Source: Roseomonas indoligenes
GTDB lineage: Bacteria; Pseudomonadota; Alphaproteobacteria; Acetobacterales; Acetobacteraceae
NCBI RefSeq assembly: GCF_017813365.1
Contig: NZ_JAGIZA010000007.1
Span: 124,001-188,000, forward strand
DNA length: 64,000 nt
Direction: 5' to 3'
This document shows positions 48,860-58,024 of the stretch, one piece after another (position 1 is the first letter of the stretch; each line of letters opens with the position of its first letter). A program made the position numbers and the translations under genes. The notes beneath the pieces are model-generated. The model had not been told where the DNA came from. It made no database searches and worked only from the letters and a program-made list of their open reading frames with translations.

Positions 48860-50074
48860 TCAGGCGGCGGGGGTGGTCTTCCGCTGGCGCTCGCTCTCGG
48901 TCTTGAGCTGACCACAGGCGGCCATGATGTCCTTCCCGCGCGGGCGGCGGACGGGGGAGGCGTATCCCGCGTCGTTCAGGATGTTGGCGAAGCGCTCGAT
49001 TTGCGCGCGCTTGGACGTGGCGTAGGGGGAGCCGGGCCAGGGATTGAAGGGGATAAGGTTCACCTTCGCCGGGAGGCCGTGGAGGAGGCGGACGAGCTCG
49101 CGGGCCTCAGCCTCCGAGTCGTTGATGCCGTCGAGCATGACGTACTCGAAGGTGATGCGGCGGGCGTTAGAGGCGCCGGGGTAGCGGTGGCAGGCCGCCA
49201 TCAGCTCCTCGATGGGGTATTTGCGGTTGAGGGGGACGATCTCGTCCCGGAGTTCGTTCGTCACCGCGTGGAGGGAGACGGCGAGATTGACGCCGAGCTC
49301 GGCGCCGGCGCGGTCCATCATGGGGACGACGCCGGAGGTGGAGAGGGTGATGCGGCGGCGGGAGAGGGCGATGCCTTCGCCGTCCATGACGATCTTCAGG
49401 GCCTGGGCGAGGTTCTCGTAATTGTAAAGGGGTTCGCCCATGCCCATGACGACGATGTTGGAGACGAGGCGGCGCTCATCGTTCGGGGTGGGCCATTCGC
49501 CGTAGGAGTCGCGGGCGGCCATGAACTGGCCGACGATCTCGCCCGGGGAGAGGTTGCGGACGAGCTTCTGGGTGCCGGTGTGGCAGAAGCGGCAGGAGAG
49601 TGTGCAGCCGACCTGGGTGGAGATGCAGACGGCGCCGCGGTCGTCATCGGGGATGTAGACGGTTTCGACCTGCTGGTTGTCGCGCATGGCGAGGAGCCAT
49701 TTGCGGGTGCCGTCGGTGCTGGTCTGTTCGGTGGTGACGGTGGGGCGGCCGATGGTGAAGTGTTCTGCCAGCTTGGCCTGGAGGGGCTTGGCGATGCTGG
49801 ACATGGCCGCGAAGTCGCGGGTGCCCTGGTGGTAGATCCAGTGCCAGATCTGCTTGGCGCGGAAGGGCTTCTCGCCGATGCCGAGCACCGCTTCGACCAG
49901 TTCCTCGCGGGAGAGGCCGACGAGTTCGCGGCGGCCACTGGCGTCCACCTGGGCCGGGGGGGCGAAGAGGGCGGACTTGGCGAGGATGCGGGTGCGCTCG
50001 GCCTCCGTGAGGGTGGCCGTGAGGGGGGCGGGCGGCGTGAGAACCTTCGGTTCCACGGGCGAGAGGGCGTTCAT
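48860..50074 (-). CDS. rlmN: Dual-specificity 23S rRNA/tRNA adenine-C2 methyltransferase
   Basis: 404-residue radical SAM enzyme methylating A2503 of 23S rRNA and A37 of some tRNAs. The cluster motif is [11 protein letters not shown] (about residue 160), with VFMGMGEPL-like [22 protein letters not shown] and NLAVSLHA. Conserved [21 protein letters not shown] near the end includes the second catalytic Cys. I choose the ATG at 50074, which overlaps the upstream stop as ATGA; an in-frame ATG at 50101 is the alternative. Confidence 0.96.
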   Translation of the reverse strand: MNALSPVEPKVLTPPAPLTATLTEAERTRILAKSALFAPPAQVDASGRRELVGLSREELVEAVLGIGEKPFRAKQIWHWIYHQGTRDFAAMSSIAKPLQAKLAEHFTIGRPTVTTEQTSTDGTRKWLLAMRDNQQVETVYIPDDDRGAVCISTQVGCTLSCRFCHTGTQKLVRNLSPGEIVGQFMAARDSYGEWPTPNDERRLVSNIVVMGMGEPLYNYENLAQALKIVMDGEGIALSRRRITLSTSGVVPMMDRAGAELGVNLAVSLHAVTNELRDEIVPLNRKYPIEELMAACHRYPGASNARRITFEYVMLDGINDSEAEARELVRLLHGLPAKVNLIPFNPWPGSPYATSKRAQIERFANILNDAGYASPVRRPRGKDIMAACGQLKTESERQRKTTPAA

Positions 50075-50655
50075 CGGCGGGGGGGGGATCCGGGCGGGCA
50101 TTCCTTCGAGATGGCCTCGTAGGCGGCGGTGAAGCCGCTGAGGGGGAAGGTCTCGGTGGTGCTGCGGTTGTTGGGGGCGGGGGACTTGGCGGTGGCGTCG
50201 CGGCCGTTGCGGAAGGCGGCGACGGTGGCGCGGCCATCCCGGGCGAAGGCGTTGTCGCCGGAGGTGTAGAAGTTGAGGTCGGTGTCGCCGACATCAACCT
50301 TGACCTCGGCGTTGCGGGGGAAGGCGCGGCCGATCCGGAGGGAGACCTGGTCGCGGCCCTGGGGGCGGTGGGTGACGGTGAGGAGGGTGTTGTTGCGGCC
50401 TTCCATGCGGGTGAAGGCGTAGCAGACCTTGCCGCTGGCTTCGGTGTGGGTGGCGGCGGTCCAGTCGCCGAAGGTGCCGAGGCGCTGGGGGCCGTTGGAG
50501 GCGGCGGGCTGTTCGGCGGCCGGGGCCTGGGTCGGGGCGGCGGGGGCCGGGCGGGCGCCGCGCTGCTGGGCCTGTGCCGCAGGGGGGGCGAGGGTGAGCG
50601 CCAGGCCCAGGGTCACGGGGGCAAGGGCCGCGAGGGCGGAGGTATGGCGGATCAT
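50071..50655 (-). CDS. IalB-like (invasion-associated locus B) periplasmic protein
   Basis: 194 residues with a signal peptide (about 1-29, cleaved near AQA-QQ) and an Ala/Pro linker. The mature domain has [40 protein letters not shown] and a closing [11 protein letters not shown]; two Cys likely pair. This pattern is the IalB family found in most alphaproteobacteria, function poorly defined in free-living species. Overlaps rlmN by 4 bp, an unusual pairing of an exported protein and an rRNA methyltransferase in one coupled unit. Confidence 0.8.
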   Translation of the reverse strand: MIRHTSALAALAPVTLGLALTLAPPAAQAQQRGARPAPAAPTQAPAAEQPAASNGPQRLGTFGDWTAATHTEASGKVCYAFTRMEGRNNTLLTVTHRPQGRDQVSLRIGRAFPRNAEVKVDVGDTDLNFYTSGDNAFARDGRATVAAFRNGRDATAKSPAPNNRSTTETFPLSGFTAAYEAISKECPPGSPPRR

Positions 50656-50820
50656 GGGGGCGGAGATAGTCCTCCTGCGGGGGCGGCTTCAACCGCCCTT
50701 GCCGCATAGGGGCGGTCATCTTCCCGCGTGGCGGGGGTTGGGGGCGCGGATTGCGGGACAACGCCGGGCGGGGTGGGGCGTTCTTGTCGTTCTCTTGGCT
50801 GCAGCAAGGAGGAGCGTGAC

Positions 50821-51186
50821 ATGGCGGCACCGGCGGATGTGGCGAACGAGGGAAAGATCATCGTTTCCGGCCATCAGGTTGAGGTGGGCGAGGCTTTGCG
50901 GGCGCATGCGACGGAGCAGGCTTCCCGGCTTTCCGCCAAGTATTTCGACGGGGCGGAGGACATCACCGTGACCTTTTCCCCGGGCGGGAAGGGGGCGGGG
51001 TTCGGGTGCAACATCCGGGTGCATGCGGCGCGCGGATTGTTCTTCGACGGGCATGGGGAGCATGCCGGCAATGCCTATACCGCCTTCTCGACGGCGCTGG
51101 AGCGGGTGGCGAAGCAGCTGCGGCGGCAGAAGCGGGCCATGCGGGAGGACAAGCCGGTGAACGCGACGAAGGAGGGGCTGCTTTAG
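50821..51186 (+). CDS. hpf: Ribosome hibernation promoting factor, short form
   Basis: 121 residues, HPF/RaiA domain: IIVSGHQVEVGEALRAHATEQASRLSAKYFDGAEDITVTFSPGG... FDGHGEHAGNAYTAFSTALERVAKQLRRQKR. Binds the 30S decoding region and stabilises idle ribosomes. Lacks the long C-terminal dimerisation domain found in many alphaproteobacteria, as far as this frame shows. An ideal AAGGAGG (50806-50812) sits 8 bp before the ATG. A hairpin plus T8 tract follows. Confidence 0.9.
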   Translation: MAAPADVANEGKIIVSGHQVEVGEALRAHATEQASRLSAKYFDGAEDITVTFSPGGKGAGFGCNIRVHAARGLFFDGHGEHAGNAYTAFSTALERVAKQLRRQKRAMREDKPVNATKEGLL

Positions 51187-51244
51187 GCGGCTTTGTCTGG
51201 GGCCGGTGGGGGCGACCTTTCGCCGGCGGGATGTTGGGGGGGCG

Positions 51245-51278
51245 GGAAGAAGGGGTTCTTCCTGGCCCCCTTTTTTTT
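51245..51278 (+). terminator. Intrinsic terminator after hpf
   Basis: GGAAGA (51245-51250), loop AGGGGT, TCTTCC (51257-51262), then TGGCCCCC and a run of eight T (51271-51278). The GA-AGG-TC apex resembles the conserved hairpin family elsewhere. Confidence 0.6.
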
Positions 51279-51303
51279 GAGCTGGTCCGGTTTCCCTGGC
51301 GGG

Positions 51304-51513
51304 TCAGGGGTGGCGGCCGCGTTCCATGATTTCGAGGGTGTATTCCCGGTAGGTCATGCCGAGGGCCTCGGCGCGGGCGAGGCGGCGGAGGGCGATCTCG
51401 CGGGGCGGGGTTTTCCAGGCGCGGCGGACGGCCTGGCGCCAGAGGAGGAGGCGCGGGGTGGCGCCGGGGTCTTCCAGGGGTGGGCCGCCGTTGTGGCCGA
51501 TGCGAGGGGGCAT
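51304..51513 (-). CDS. Small HNGGPPL-motif protein
   Basis: 69 residues beginning MPPRIGHNGGPPLEDP, a motif found at the N-terminus of many small alphaproteobacterial proteins, followed by a Trp/Arg-rich helical part (RLLLWRQAVRRAWKTPPREIALRRLARAEALGMTYREYTLEIMERGRHP). The C-terminal helix looks like a nucleic-acid-binding or regulatory helix but is unassigned. Divergent from the methyltransferase gene; the 3' end lies near the hpf terminator. Confidence 0.6.
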   Translation of the reverse strand: MPPRIGHNGGPPLEDPGATPRLLLWRQAVRRAWKTPPREIALRRLARAEALGMTYREYTLEIMERGRHP

Positions 51514-51602
51514 GGGGCGTTTTCCTTTCCCGGCGGTCCGATGGGATGCAAGGGCGGGGCCGGACCTTTCGCGGGCGGGGCGGGGGCCGTATCTCCGGCG
51601 GC

Positions 51603-52847
51603 ATGAGCGATGCGACCGATGCCCAGCTTGCCGCGCAGTATGAGGCGCTGCCCTATCCGGCGCGGGATCCGCGGGACGAGGCGCGCCGGCTGATCGTGGG
51701 GAGTCCTTCGCACCTGGCGGAGGTGGACCACTGGGTGTTCGGGGCCCGGCGCGCGGCATCCCTGCCTTTGCGGGCGCTGGTGGCGGGGGGCGGGACCGGG
51801 GATGGGGCCATCATGCTGGCGCAGCAGATGGCCTGGGCCGGGCGGCCGGGGGAGGTGGTCTGGCTCGATCGGTCGGGGGCGGCGCGGAAGGTGGCGGAGG
51901 CGCGGGCGGCGGCGCGGGGGCTCTCCAACATCCGGTTTGTGGAGGGGTCGATCCTGGATCTGCCGGCCGATCTGGGGCGTTTCGACTACGTGGACTGCTG
52001 CGGGGTGCTGCACCACCTGCCGGACCCGGATGCGGGGCTGCGGGCGCTGGCGGGGGTGCTGAACCCCGGGGGCGGCATGGGGATCATGGTCTATGCGCCG
52101 CACGGGCGCACGGGCGTCTACATGCTGCAGGAGGCCCTGCGGCGGATCGCGCCGGCCGACGAGGCGCCGGCGGTGCGGGTGGATGTGGCGAAGCGGGTGA
52201 TGCGGCATCTGCCGGAGACGGCGTGGATGCGGAAGAATCCCTGGATCACGGACCATCTGCCGCTGCCGCAGGGCGGGGGGGATCCCGGGCTCTATGACTT
52301 GCTGCTGAACCCTCGGGACCAGGCCTACACGGTGCCGCAGCTGGTGGAGCTGGTGGCGGGGGCGGGGATGCGGATCGCGTGCTTGGTGGAGCCCTTGCGG
52401 TATGATCCGGACCCGCTGCTGCCCGATCCGAAGCTGCGGGCGCGGACGGCGGGGATGTCCATGATCGAGCGGGCGGCGCTGGCGGAGGCGCTGGCGGGGA
52501 ATATGGGGATCCACATCGCCTATCTGGCCAGGGCGGCGGATCCGGAGGTTCGGGCGGACTGGGACGCGCCGGGGGCGGTGCCGGTGCTGCGGAGCGGGAC
52601 CGGGGCGGAATGGGCCAAGGGCATCCGCAACGGAGGACTGCCCGTGACCTTCGACGGGCTGCGGGTGGTGCTGCCGGTGCCGGCGCTGGCGGGGGCGATC
52701 CTCAACCGCATCGACGGGAAGCGGACGGTGGCGGAGGTGATGGCGGATGTGCCGGCGACCCCTGCCCAGGTGAACAGGGACTTCGCGGCGCTGCGGGCCG
52801 CTTTGGAGCCGATGAACCGGTTGCTGCTCGCGGCGCCCGCGGCTTGA
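51603..52847 (+). CDS. Class I SAM-dependent methyltransferase with C-terminal regulatory-like domain
   Basis: 414 residues. Starts with AAQYEALPYPARDPRDEARRLI, then SAM motif LRALVAGGGTGDGAIMLA, WLDRSGAARKVAEARAAARGL and DYVDCCGVLHHLPDP. The C-terminus (about 340-414) contains LNRIDGKRTVAEVMAD...VNRDFAALRAALEPMN, a winged-helix-like PqqD/DUF-type module seen in this group. Methyl acceptor unknown. Its stop overlaps the TTG start of the next gene (TTGA). Confidence 0.85.
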   Translation: MSDATDAQLAAQYEALPYPARDPRDEARRLIVGSPSHLAEVDHWVFGARRAASLPLRALVAGGGTGDGAIMLAQQMAWAGRPGEVVWLDRSGAARKVAEARAAARGLSNIRFVEGSILDLPADLGRFDYVDCCGVLHHLPDPDAGLRALAGVLNPGGGMGIMVYAPHGRTGVYMLQEALRRIAPADEAPAVRVDVAKRVMRHLPETAWMRKNPWITDHLPLPQGGGDPGLYDLLLNPRDQAYTVPQLVELVAGAGMRIACLVEPLRYDPDPLLPDPKLRARTAGMSMIERAALAEALAGNMGIHIAYLARAADPEVRADWDAPGAVPVLRSGTGAEWAKGIRNGGLPVTFDGLRVVLPVPALAGAILNRIDGKRTVAEVMADVPATPAQVNRDFAALRAALEPMNRLLLAAPAA

Positions 52848-53338
52848 GCGGGCAGGCGATCGTCATCTTCGGGGCGGCGGTGCGGCCGGATTCACGGCCT
52901 AGCGAGACCATGCGGCGGCGGGTGACCGCGGCGGTGGAGTTGGGCGAGCGGCTGGGCGGGGTGGCGCGGTTCATTCCCACGGGCGGGCAGGGGCGGCATG
53001 GGCCGGCGGAGTCCAGCGTGATGGCGAAGCTGCTGCGGGACTGGGGGATCGACCCCGCGCGCATCGAGGAGGAGCCGACGGGGACGGACACGCTCTCCTC
53101 CGCCCGGGCGGTGGCGCGGATGCTGCGGGGGTGGGAGGGGACGGTGCATCCCGTGTCCTCGGGCTATCACCTGCCGCGCTGCGCGGCGGTGCTGAGGTTG
53201 CTGGGGCTGCGGGTGGGGCGCGGGGCGGCGGCGAAGGCGGGGCCGGGTTTCGCCGAGTGGCGCTGGCGGCTGCGGGAGGTGCCGGCGCTGCCCTATGACG
53301 CGGCGCTCGCGGCCTGGTGGCGGGCGCGGGGCGGGTAG
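52844..53338 (+). CDS. DUF218/YdcF-like ElyC-SanA family protein
   Basis: 164 residues with the DUF218 pattern: AIVIFGAAVRPDSRPSETMRRRV, ARFIPTGGQG, SSVMAKLLRDWGIDPARIEEEPTGTDTLSSARAVARM, SSGYHLPRCAAVLRLLG. No membrane anchor is seen at the short N-terminus, unlike many family members. TTG start overlaps the upstream methyltransferase stop as TTGA, implying translational coupling. Family proteins affect envelope lipid carrier or peptidoglycan metabolism; the molecular activity is unclear. Confidence 0.8.
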   Translation: MSGQAIVIFGAAVRPDSRPSETMRRRVTAAVELGERLGGVARFIPTGGQGRHGPAESSVMAKLLRDWGIDPARIEEEPTGTDTLSSARAVARMLRGWEGTVHPVSSGYHLPRCAAVLRLLGLRVGRGAAAKAGPGFAEWRWRLREVPALPYDAALAAWWRARGG

Positions 53339-53560
53339 GGGCGAGGACGGCCCGGGGCTGGGGCGGGGTTTCCCCCGAGCCCTTCCGTCGTCTGTTTCCA
53401 AAGGGGTGCGACGCGGTATCCGGCCGGGATCTGGCGCGGGCGGGCGGCGGCTTCGTGGGCACAACGGTAAGCGGGACTTATGGCAAGGCGCGGCGAAGCG
53501 TTCTGGCCGGGGCGGGGAAGGAGGCGGGATAAGGAGGCGCGACGCGGGAGGAACCGGGCC

Positions 53561-54580
53561 ATGCGCTACATCGACGCCTTCAACCATTTCTTCCCCAAGG
53601 CGGTCTGGGAGCGGATGCTCGCCTCCGAGGGTGCGGCGCGGGACATCGGGAGCCGGATGCGCGGCATTCCCGCCATCTACGACCTGGACGAGCGCTTTCG
53701 GGTGATGGACCAGTTCAGCCGGCATGAGTACTCGCAGGTGATCTCGCTCGGGATGCCTCCGCTGGAAGCGCTGGGGACGCCGGAAGAGTCGCTGGAGCTG
53801 GCGCGGCTGGGTAATGACGGCATGGCCGAGCTGGTGCGGGACCATCCCGACCGCTTCGCGGGCTTCGTCGCCTCTCTGCCCATGAACGGACCGGAGCTTG
53901 CCGTGCGGGAGGCGGAGCGGGCCTTCACGGAACTCGGCGCGAACGGGCTGCAGATCCACAGCAACATCAACGGCGCGCCGCTGGACGAGGAGCGCTTCTT
54001 CCCGATCTTCGAGGCCGCGGCGCGGCACGGGAAGCCGGTGCTGCTGCATCCCTCGCGCGGCTCGAACATGCCGGACTACGCCACCGAGGATAAATCCCGC
54101 TACGAGATCTGGTGGACCTTCGGCTGGCCCTACGAGACGAGCGCGGCGATGGCGCGGCTGGTCTTCTCCGGCTTCATGGACCGGCTGCCGGAACTGAAGG
54201 TGCTGGCGCACCACCTCGGCGCCATGGTGCCCTATTTCGAGGGGCGCGTGGGGCCGGGCTGGGACCAGTTGGGCAAGCGCACCACGGACGAGGACCTGAG
54301 CGGGGTGCTGAAAGGGCTGAAGCGCCGCCCGGCAGAGTACTTCAAGGAGTTCTACGCGGACACCGCCGTGTTCGGATCGCGGCCCGCGACGGTCTGCGGG
54401 CTGGAGTATTACGGGGAGGACAAGGTTCTCTTCGCCTCCGACTCGCCCTTCGATCCCGAGCGCGGGCCGGGCTACATCCGCGACACCATCGCCATCCTGG
54501 AATCCCTCGATCTCTCGCCGGAGGCCCGGGACAAGATCAGCTTCGGCAACGCGCAGGCGCTGTTCGGCCTGACGCGCTGA
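53561..54580 (+). CDS. Amidohydrolase family protein (ACMSD-like)
   Basis: 339 residues. MRYIDAFNHFFPKAVWERM carries an altered metal site (DAFNHF instead of DxHxH), then NGLQIHSNINGAPLDEERFFPIFEAAARHGKPVLLHPSRG with the metal His, LKVLAHHLGAMVPYF and LFASDSPFDPERGPGY with the catalytic Asp. Family members decarboxylate or hydrolyse aromatic or keto acids. GGGAGGA lies 8 bp before the ATG. A Bug-type binding protein gene follows 50 bp later, suggesting that its ligand may be the enzyme substrate or a precursor. Confidence 0.82.
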   Translation: MRYIDAFNHFFPKAVWERMLASEGAARDIGSRMRGIPAIYDLDERFRVMDQFSRHEYSQVISLGMPPLEALGTPEESLELARLGNDGMAELVRDHPDRFAGFVASLPMNGPELAVREAERAFTELGANGLQIHSNINGAPLDEERFFPIFEAAARHGKPVLLHPSRGSNMPDYATEDKSRYEIWWTFGWPYETSAAMARLVFSGFMDRLPELKVLAHHLGAMVPYFEGRVGPGWDQLGKRTTDEDLSGVLKGLKRRPAEYFKEFYADTAVFGSRPATVCGLEYYGEDKVLFASDSPFDPERGPGYIRDTIAILESLDLSPEARDKISFGNAQALFGLTR

Positions 54581-54630
54581 CCGGCGCCACCCGCGCGGGC
54601 ACTTGAAAAGCAAGAACGGAGGAAGCGGAG

Positions 54631-55602
54631 ATGGTCACCCGCAGGCGGCTTCTCGCCACGGCCTCTCTCCTGCCGGTGGCGGCATCCCCGGCGGGGGCCC
54701 AGCAGCGCCTGCCGGACGGGCCGGTGAGCCTCATCGTGCCCTATACGCCGGGCACGGGGCACGACATCCTGGCGCGGCTGCTCTCGCCCTATCTGTCCGG
54801 GAAGCTCGGGCAGGCGGTGGTGGTGGACAACCGCGCGGGGGCGAGCGGGAACATCGGCAGCCAGGCGGTGGCGCGGGCGGCGCCGGACGGGCGCATGCTG
54901 ATGATGCAGGGCGATGCCTTCGTCATCAATCCGAGCCTGTTCCAGCAGGTGCCCTACGACCCCGTGGGCAGCTTCGCGCCGATCATCAGGCTGACCACCG
55001 CGGAGCTGGCGCTGGCCGTGCAGCCCGACTTCCCGGCGCGGGACGTGCGGGGCGTGGTGGAGTATGCGCGGGCCCATCCCGGGCGGGTGGACTACGCCTC
55101 ACCGGGGAACGGGACGCCGCAGCATCTTTCCATGGCGCTGTTCGCGCTGACGGCGGGGCTGGAACTGAACCACGTGCCCTATCGCGGCTCCGCGCCCGCC
55201 GTGCAGGACCTGATCGGGCGCCGCGTGGGGATGATGTTCCTGCCCGTGCACACCGCGCTGCCGCTGGCCCAGGCCGGACAGATCCGCATGCTGGCCGTGG
55301 GCGGCGAGAGGCGGGCCGCGGCGGCGCCCGATCTGCCGACCATCGCCGAGGCCGGGCTGGCCATGCCGCCGGTGGGGCTGTGGTACGGGTTGCTGGGGCC
55401 TGCGGGGCTGCCAGGGGAACTGGTTTCCCGGCTGAATGCCGATTGCAACGCCTGGCTGGCGGAGCCGGCGACGCGCACGGCGCTGCAGGCGCAGGGTATG
55501 ACGGCCGGGGGGGGCACGCCCGAGGCCTTCGCGGAACTGATCGGCACCGACCTGCGGCGCTGGGAGCGGGTGATCCGGGAGGCGAAGATCAACGCGGGGT
55601 GA
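54631..55602 (+). CDS. Bug-family (tripartite tricarboxylate-type) solute-binding protein
   Basis: 323 residues. Signal peptide TRRRLLATASLLPVAASPAGAQQ, possibly Tat. Mature part: VSLIVPYTPGTGHDILARLLSPYLSGKLGQAVVVDNRAGASGNIGSQAVARAAPDGRML, the standard Bug/TctC pattern, and YRGSAPAVQDLIGRRVGMMFLP. Binds a carboxylate-like ligand in the periplasm. No TctA/TctB membrane genes adjoin, as is usual for orphan Bug proteins. It probably forms a unit with the amidohydrolase. Confidence 0.9.
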   Translation: MVTRRRLLATASLLPVAASPAGAQQRLPDGPVSLIVPYTPGTGHDILARLLSPYLSGKLGQAVVVDNRAGASGNIGSQAVARAAPDGRMLMMQGDAFVINPSLFQQVPYDPVGSFAPIIRLTTAELALAVQPDFPARDVRGVVEYARAHPGRVDYASPGNGTPQHLSMALFALTAGLELNHVPYRGSAPAVQDLIGRRVGMMFLPVHTALPLAQAGQIRMLAVGGERRAAAAPDLPTIAEAGLAMPPVGLWYGLLGPAGLPGELVSRLNADCNAWLAEPATRTALQAQGMTAGGGTPEAFAELIGTDLRRWERVIREAKINAG

Positions 55603-55633
55603 GGCGAGGCAGTTTGTTTTGAATGGTTCGGAA

Positions 55634-55864
55634 CCAGGGGGCGCTGCCCCCTGGACCCCCGCCAAGGGCCTGAGGCCCCTGGACCCCCGTCTGGCTGCCG
55701 CCCCACCGTCCTGACACGGGATTTCTGTCCTGCGGTTTGATCCTGCCCTTGCAGTCGCCTGAGGTCATCGACCTCAGGCGCACCGTCAGCAGGGTAAGAC
55801 CAACTCGAAGAAGATGATGGTGAGGGGGCCGGGGAGAGGAAGAATTCCTTCTTCCTCTCCCCGG
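55634..55864 (-). repeat. Composite intergenic hairpin element, copy B
   Basis: Inverted counterpart of 1651-1886. Reading on the minus strand it has a perfect 15-bp hairpin (55864-55829, loop AGGAAT), the pyrimidine tract with ATCATCTTCTTC, the GCCTGAGGTC-GAT-GACCTCAGGC palindrome, a shared linker CAGGCGACTGCAAGGGCAGG (same as in copy A), and two CCAGG...CCTGG hairpins. It lies between the Bug gene (+) and the LysR gene (-), which converge. Confidence 0.75.
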
Positions 55865-55885
55865 CCACGGACCGCCATGGCCGGG

Positions 55886-56821
55886 TCAGTGATGAACGCC
55901 GGGCGCGCGCCAGCCGTAGGTGCCGTCCGCGATCTTGCGTTGGGCGATGGGGCGGACGAGGGCGAGGAGTTGCAGGGCCACGGTGCTGGGCAGGGTGCGC
56001 CGGATGGCCAGGGAGAGGGTGCGGTGGATGGCGGGTGCCGTGATGCGGCGTGCGCCCATGAGGTCCCCGGCGATTTCTTCCATAAAGAGGCCGTAGGGGA
56101 CGACCGTGCAGTGGGAGCGGCGCATCACGAGGGCGCGCTTCACCTCGGCGGGTTCGACGTCCAGGCCGATGCGGAGGCGGATGCCGGCGGTCGCGGCGGC
56201 GGCCTCGATGATGCGGCGGGCGCCGTGGAAGCGGTGGTCCAGGACGAGGGGGAGGTCCGCCATGTCGGCGAGGGGGATGGGGCCGGCGGCGCGGTCCACG
56301 AGGTCCGGGGCGCCGACGAGGAAGAGGTCCTCCTCGTAGAGGGGGTGGATGTTCAGGGTGTCGTGCGGTTCGGGGTCGTAGCAGAAGGCGGCGCCGAGCT
56401 CGTGGCCGGCGAGGAGGTTCCGGCGGTGGTCGTCGGATAGGCCGGGGCGGAGGTGGAGGCGCAGCCTGGGCAGGCGGGCGGCGGCTTCCGTGAGCAGGTC
56501 CGGGACGAGCGTGCGGCCGGAGGTGGGGGTGAAGCCGAGGGCGACCTGCATCTCGGTGCGGCCGGTGAAGGGCTGTACGGCGGCGCGGGCGCGGTCCACG
56601 GCGGAGAGGACCGCGCGGGCTTCGGCGAGGAAGGCGTGGCCGGCGGGGGTGAGGGCGGCGCCGCGCGAATGGCGGTCCAGCAGGCGGGTGCCGAGCTGGG
56701 CTTCGAGGTTGCGGACATGGCCGCCGAGGGCGGGCTGGGAGAGGTTCAGGACAGTTGCGGCGGCGGTGAAGCTGCCGGCTTCCGCGACGGCGACGAGGCA
56801 CCGGATCTGCTGCAGCAGCAT
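55886..56821 (-). CDS. LysR-family transcriptional regulator
   Basis: 311 residues. HTH region MLLQQIRCLVAVAEAGSFTAAATVLNLSQPALGGHVRNLEAQLGTRLLDRHSRGAALTPAG; effector domain QVALGFTPTSGRTLVPDLLTEAAARLP. Pattern close to the CbbR/CysB-like cluster of single-effector regulators, ligand unknown. Divergent from the ABC operon with 153 bp between starts, so it probably controls that operon. TCCCG-CGGTT-CGGGA in the gap might be a site. Confidence 0.9.
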   Translation of the reverse strand: MLLQQIRCLVAVAEAGSFTAAATVLNLSQPALGGHVRNLEAQLGTRLLDRHSRGAALTPAGHAFLAEARAVLSAVDRARAAVQPFTGRTEMQVALGFTPTSGRTLVPDLLTEAAARLPRLRLHLRPGLSDDHRRNLLAGHELGAAFCYDPEPHDTLNIHPLYEEDLFLVGAPDLVDRAAGPIPLADMADLPLVLDHRFHGARRIIEAAAATAGIRLRIGLDVEPAEVKRALVMRRSHCTVVPYGLFMEEIAGDLMGARRITAPAIHRTLSLAIRRTLPSTVALQLLALVRPIAQRKIADGTYGWRAPGVHH

Positions 56822-56974
56822 GGCCCGCGATACGTCCTGTCGCTTTCTCCCGTGGGCGGACGCTAGTCCCGCGGTTCGGGAGGGGCAAGCGGAGGAGGGT
56901 GGTTCCGGTTCCCGTGGCATGGGCCTTGCGTTCATTTTGCCGAACGGGCGATGGCCCGGAGGAAGCGGGGGCGG

Positions 56975-58024
56975 ATGCGCGGGGCCAGCGTTGAACTGAT
57001 CCAGGTCAGCAAGCGCTATGGGGCGGCCCTGGCGGTGGATGCCATCGACCTGAAGGTGCCGGAAGGGTCGTATTGCTGTCTTCTCGGGCCTTCGGGCTGC
57101 GGCAAGACGACGACGCTGCGGATGATCGCCGGGCATGAAACAGCGAGCGACGGGAATATCCTGATCGGGCCGCGCGAGGTGGGGCACCTGCCGCCGGCGG
57201 CGCGCGGGACGGCGATGATGTTCCAGTCCTACGCGCTGTTCCCGCATCTGGACTGCCTGGACAATGTCGCCTTCGGACCGCGCATGCGGGGCGTGGACAG
57301 GGCGACGCGGCGCAGGCGGGCGATGGAGATGCTCTCGCTGGTGCGGATGGAGGGGTTTGCGGGGCGGCTGCCGGCGCAGCTTTCCGGCGGGCAGCAGCAG
57401 CGCGTGGCGCTGGCGCGGGCGCTGGTGACGGAGCCTTCGGTGCTGCTGCTGGACGAGCCGCTCTCGGCGCTGGATCCGTTCCTGCGGGTGCAGGTTCGGG
57501 CGGAGCTGAAGCGGCTGCAGACGGAGCTGGGGATCACCTTCATCCACGTCACGCACAGCCAGGAGGAGGCGATGGCGCTGTCCGACCTGGTGGTGGTGAT
57601 GAATGGCGGGCGGATCGAGCAGGCGGCGCCCCCGCGGGAGGTGTTCTCGCGGCCGGAGACGGGTTTCGTGGCGCGCTTCATCGGCGGGCACAACGTGATC
57701 GCGATGCCCGGCGGCAGCCTGGCGGTGCGGGTGGACCGGATGCGGCTCTCGCCACGGCTGGTGGATGCGGCCGGGGAGGGCGGGCTGCCGGCGCGGGTGG
57801 AGACGGTGGAGTACCAGGGCAGCTTCGTGCAGCTGCGGCTGGCGCCGCTGGATACGGCGCGGGCGACGGAGGTGTTCGCTGCCGTGCCGGATGACGTGTT
57901 CGCCGCCCAGCCTTTCGCGGTGGGCGATGTCGTGACCGCGCGCTGGGCGGAGGGCGAGGCCCATCCGCTGCGCGATGGGCAACTGCCGGCGGATGTGCCG
58001 GCCCTGGAGGAGATTGCGCCATGA
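56975..58024 (+). CDS. ABC transporter ATP-binding protein (polyamine type)
   Basis: 349 residues, PotA/FbpC-like. Walker A GPSGCGKTTTL, Q-loop MMFQSYALFPH, signature LSGGQQQRVALARAL, Walker B VLLLDEPLSALD, H-loop HVTHSQEEAM, then a C-terminal TOBE-like domain. I use ATG 56975 (MRGASVELIQVSKRYG), preceded by GGAAGCGGGGG; an ATG at 56951 adds eight basic residues. Overlaps the next gene by ATGA. First gene of a four-gene operon. Confidence 0.92.
   Translation: MRGASVELIQVSKRYGAALAVDAIDLKVPEGSYCCLLGPSGCGKTTTLRMIAGHETASDGNILIGPREVGHLPPAARGTAMMFQSYALFPHLDCLDNVAFGPRMRGVDRATRRRRAMEMLSLVRMEGFAGRLPAQLSGGQQQRVALARALVTEPSVLLLDEPLSALDPFLRVQVRAELKRLQTELGITFIHVTHSQEEAMALSDLVVVMNGGRIEQAAPPREVFSRPETGFVARFIGGHNVIAMPGGSLAVRVDRMRLSPRLVDAAGEGGLPARVETVEYQGSFVQLRLAPLDTARATEVFAAVPDDVFAAQPFAVGDVVTARWAEGEAHPLRDGQLPADVPALEEIAP

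Noticed and set aside
51245-51278. Full member of the AGGAA-apex hairpin family
   Set aside because: The loop is AGGGGT and the stem only 6 bp, so it is kept as a terminator and weak relative only.
53339-53560. N-terminal extension or small gene upstream of the amidohydrolase
   Set aside because: Open frames here are Arg/Gly-rich, lack conservation features, and the ATG at 53561 has its own ribosome site.
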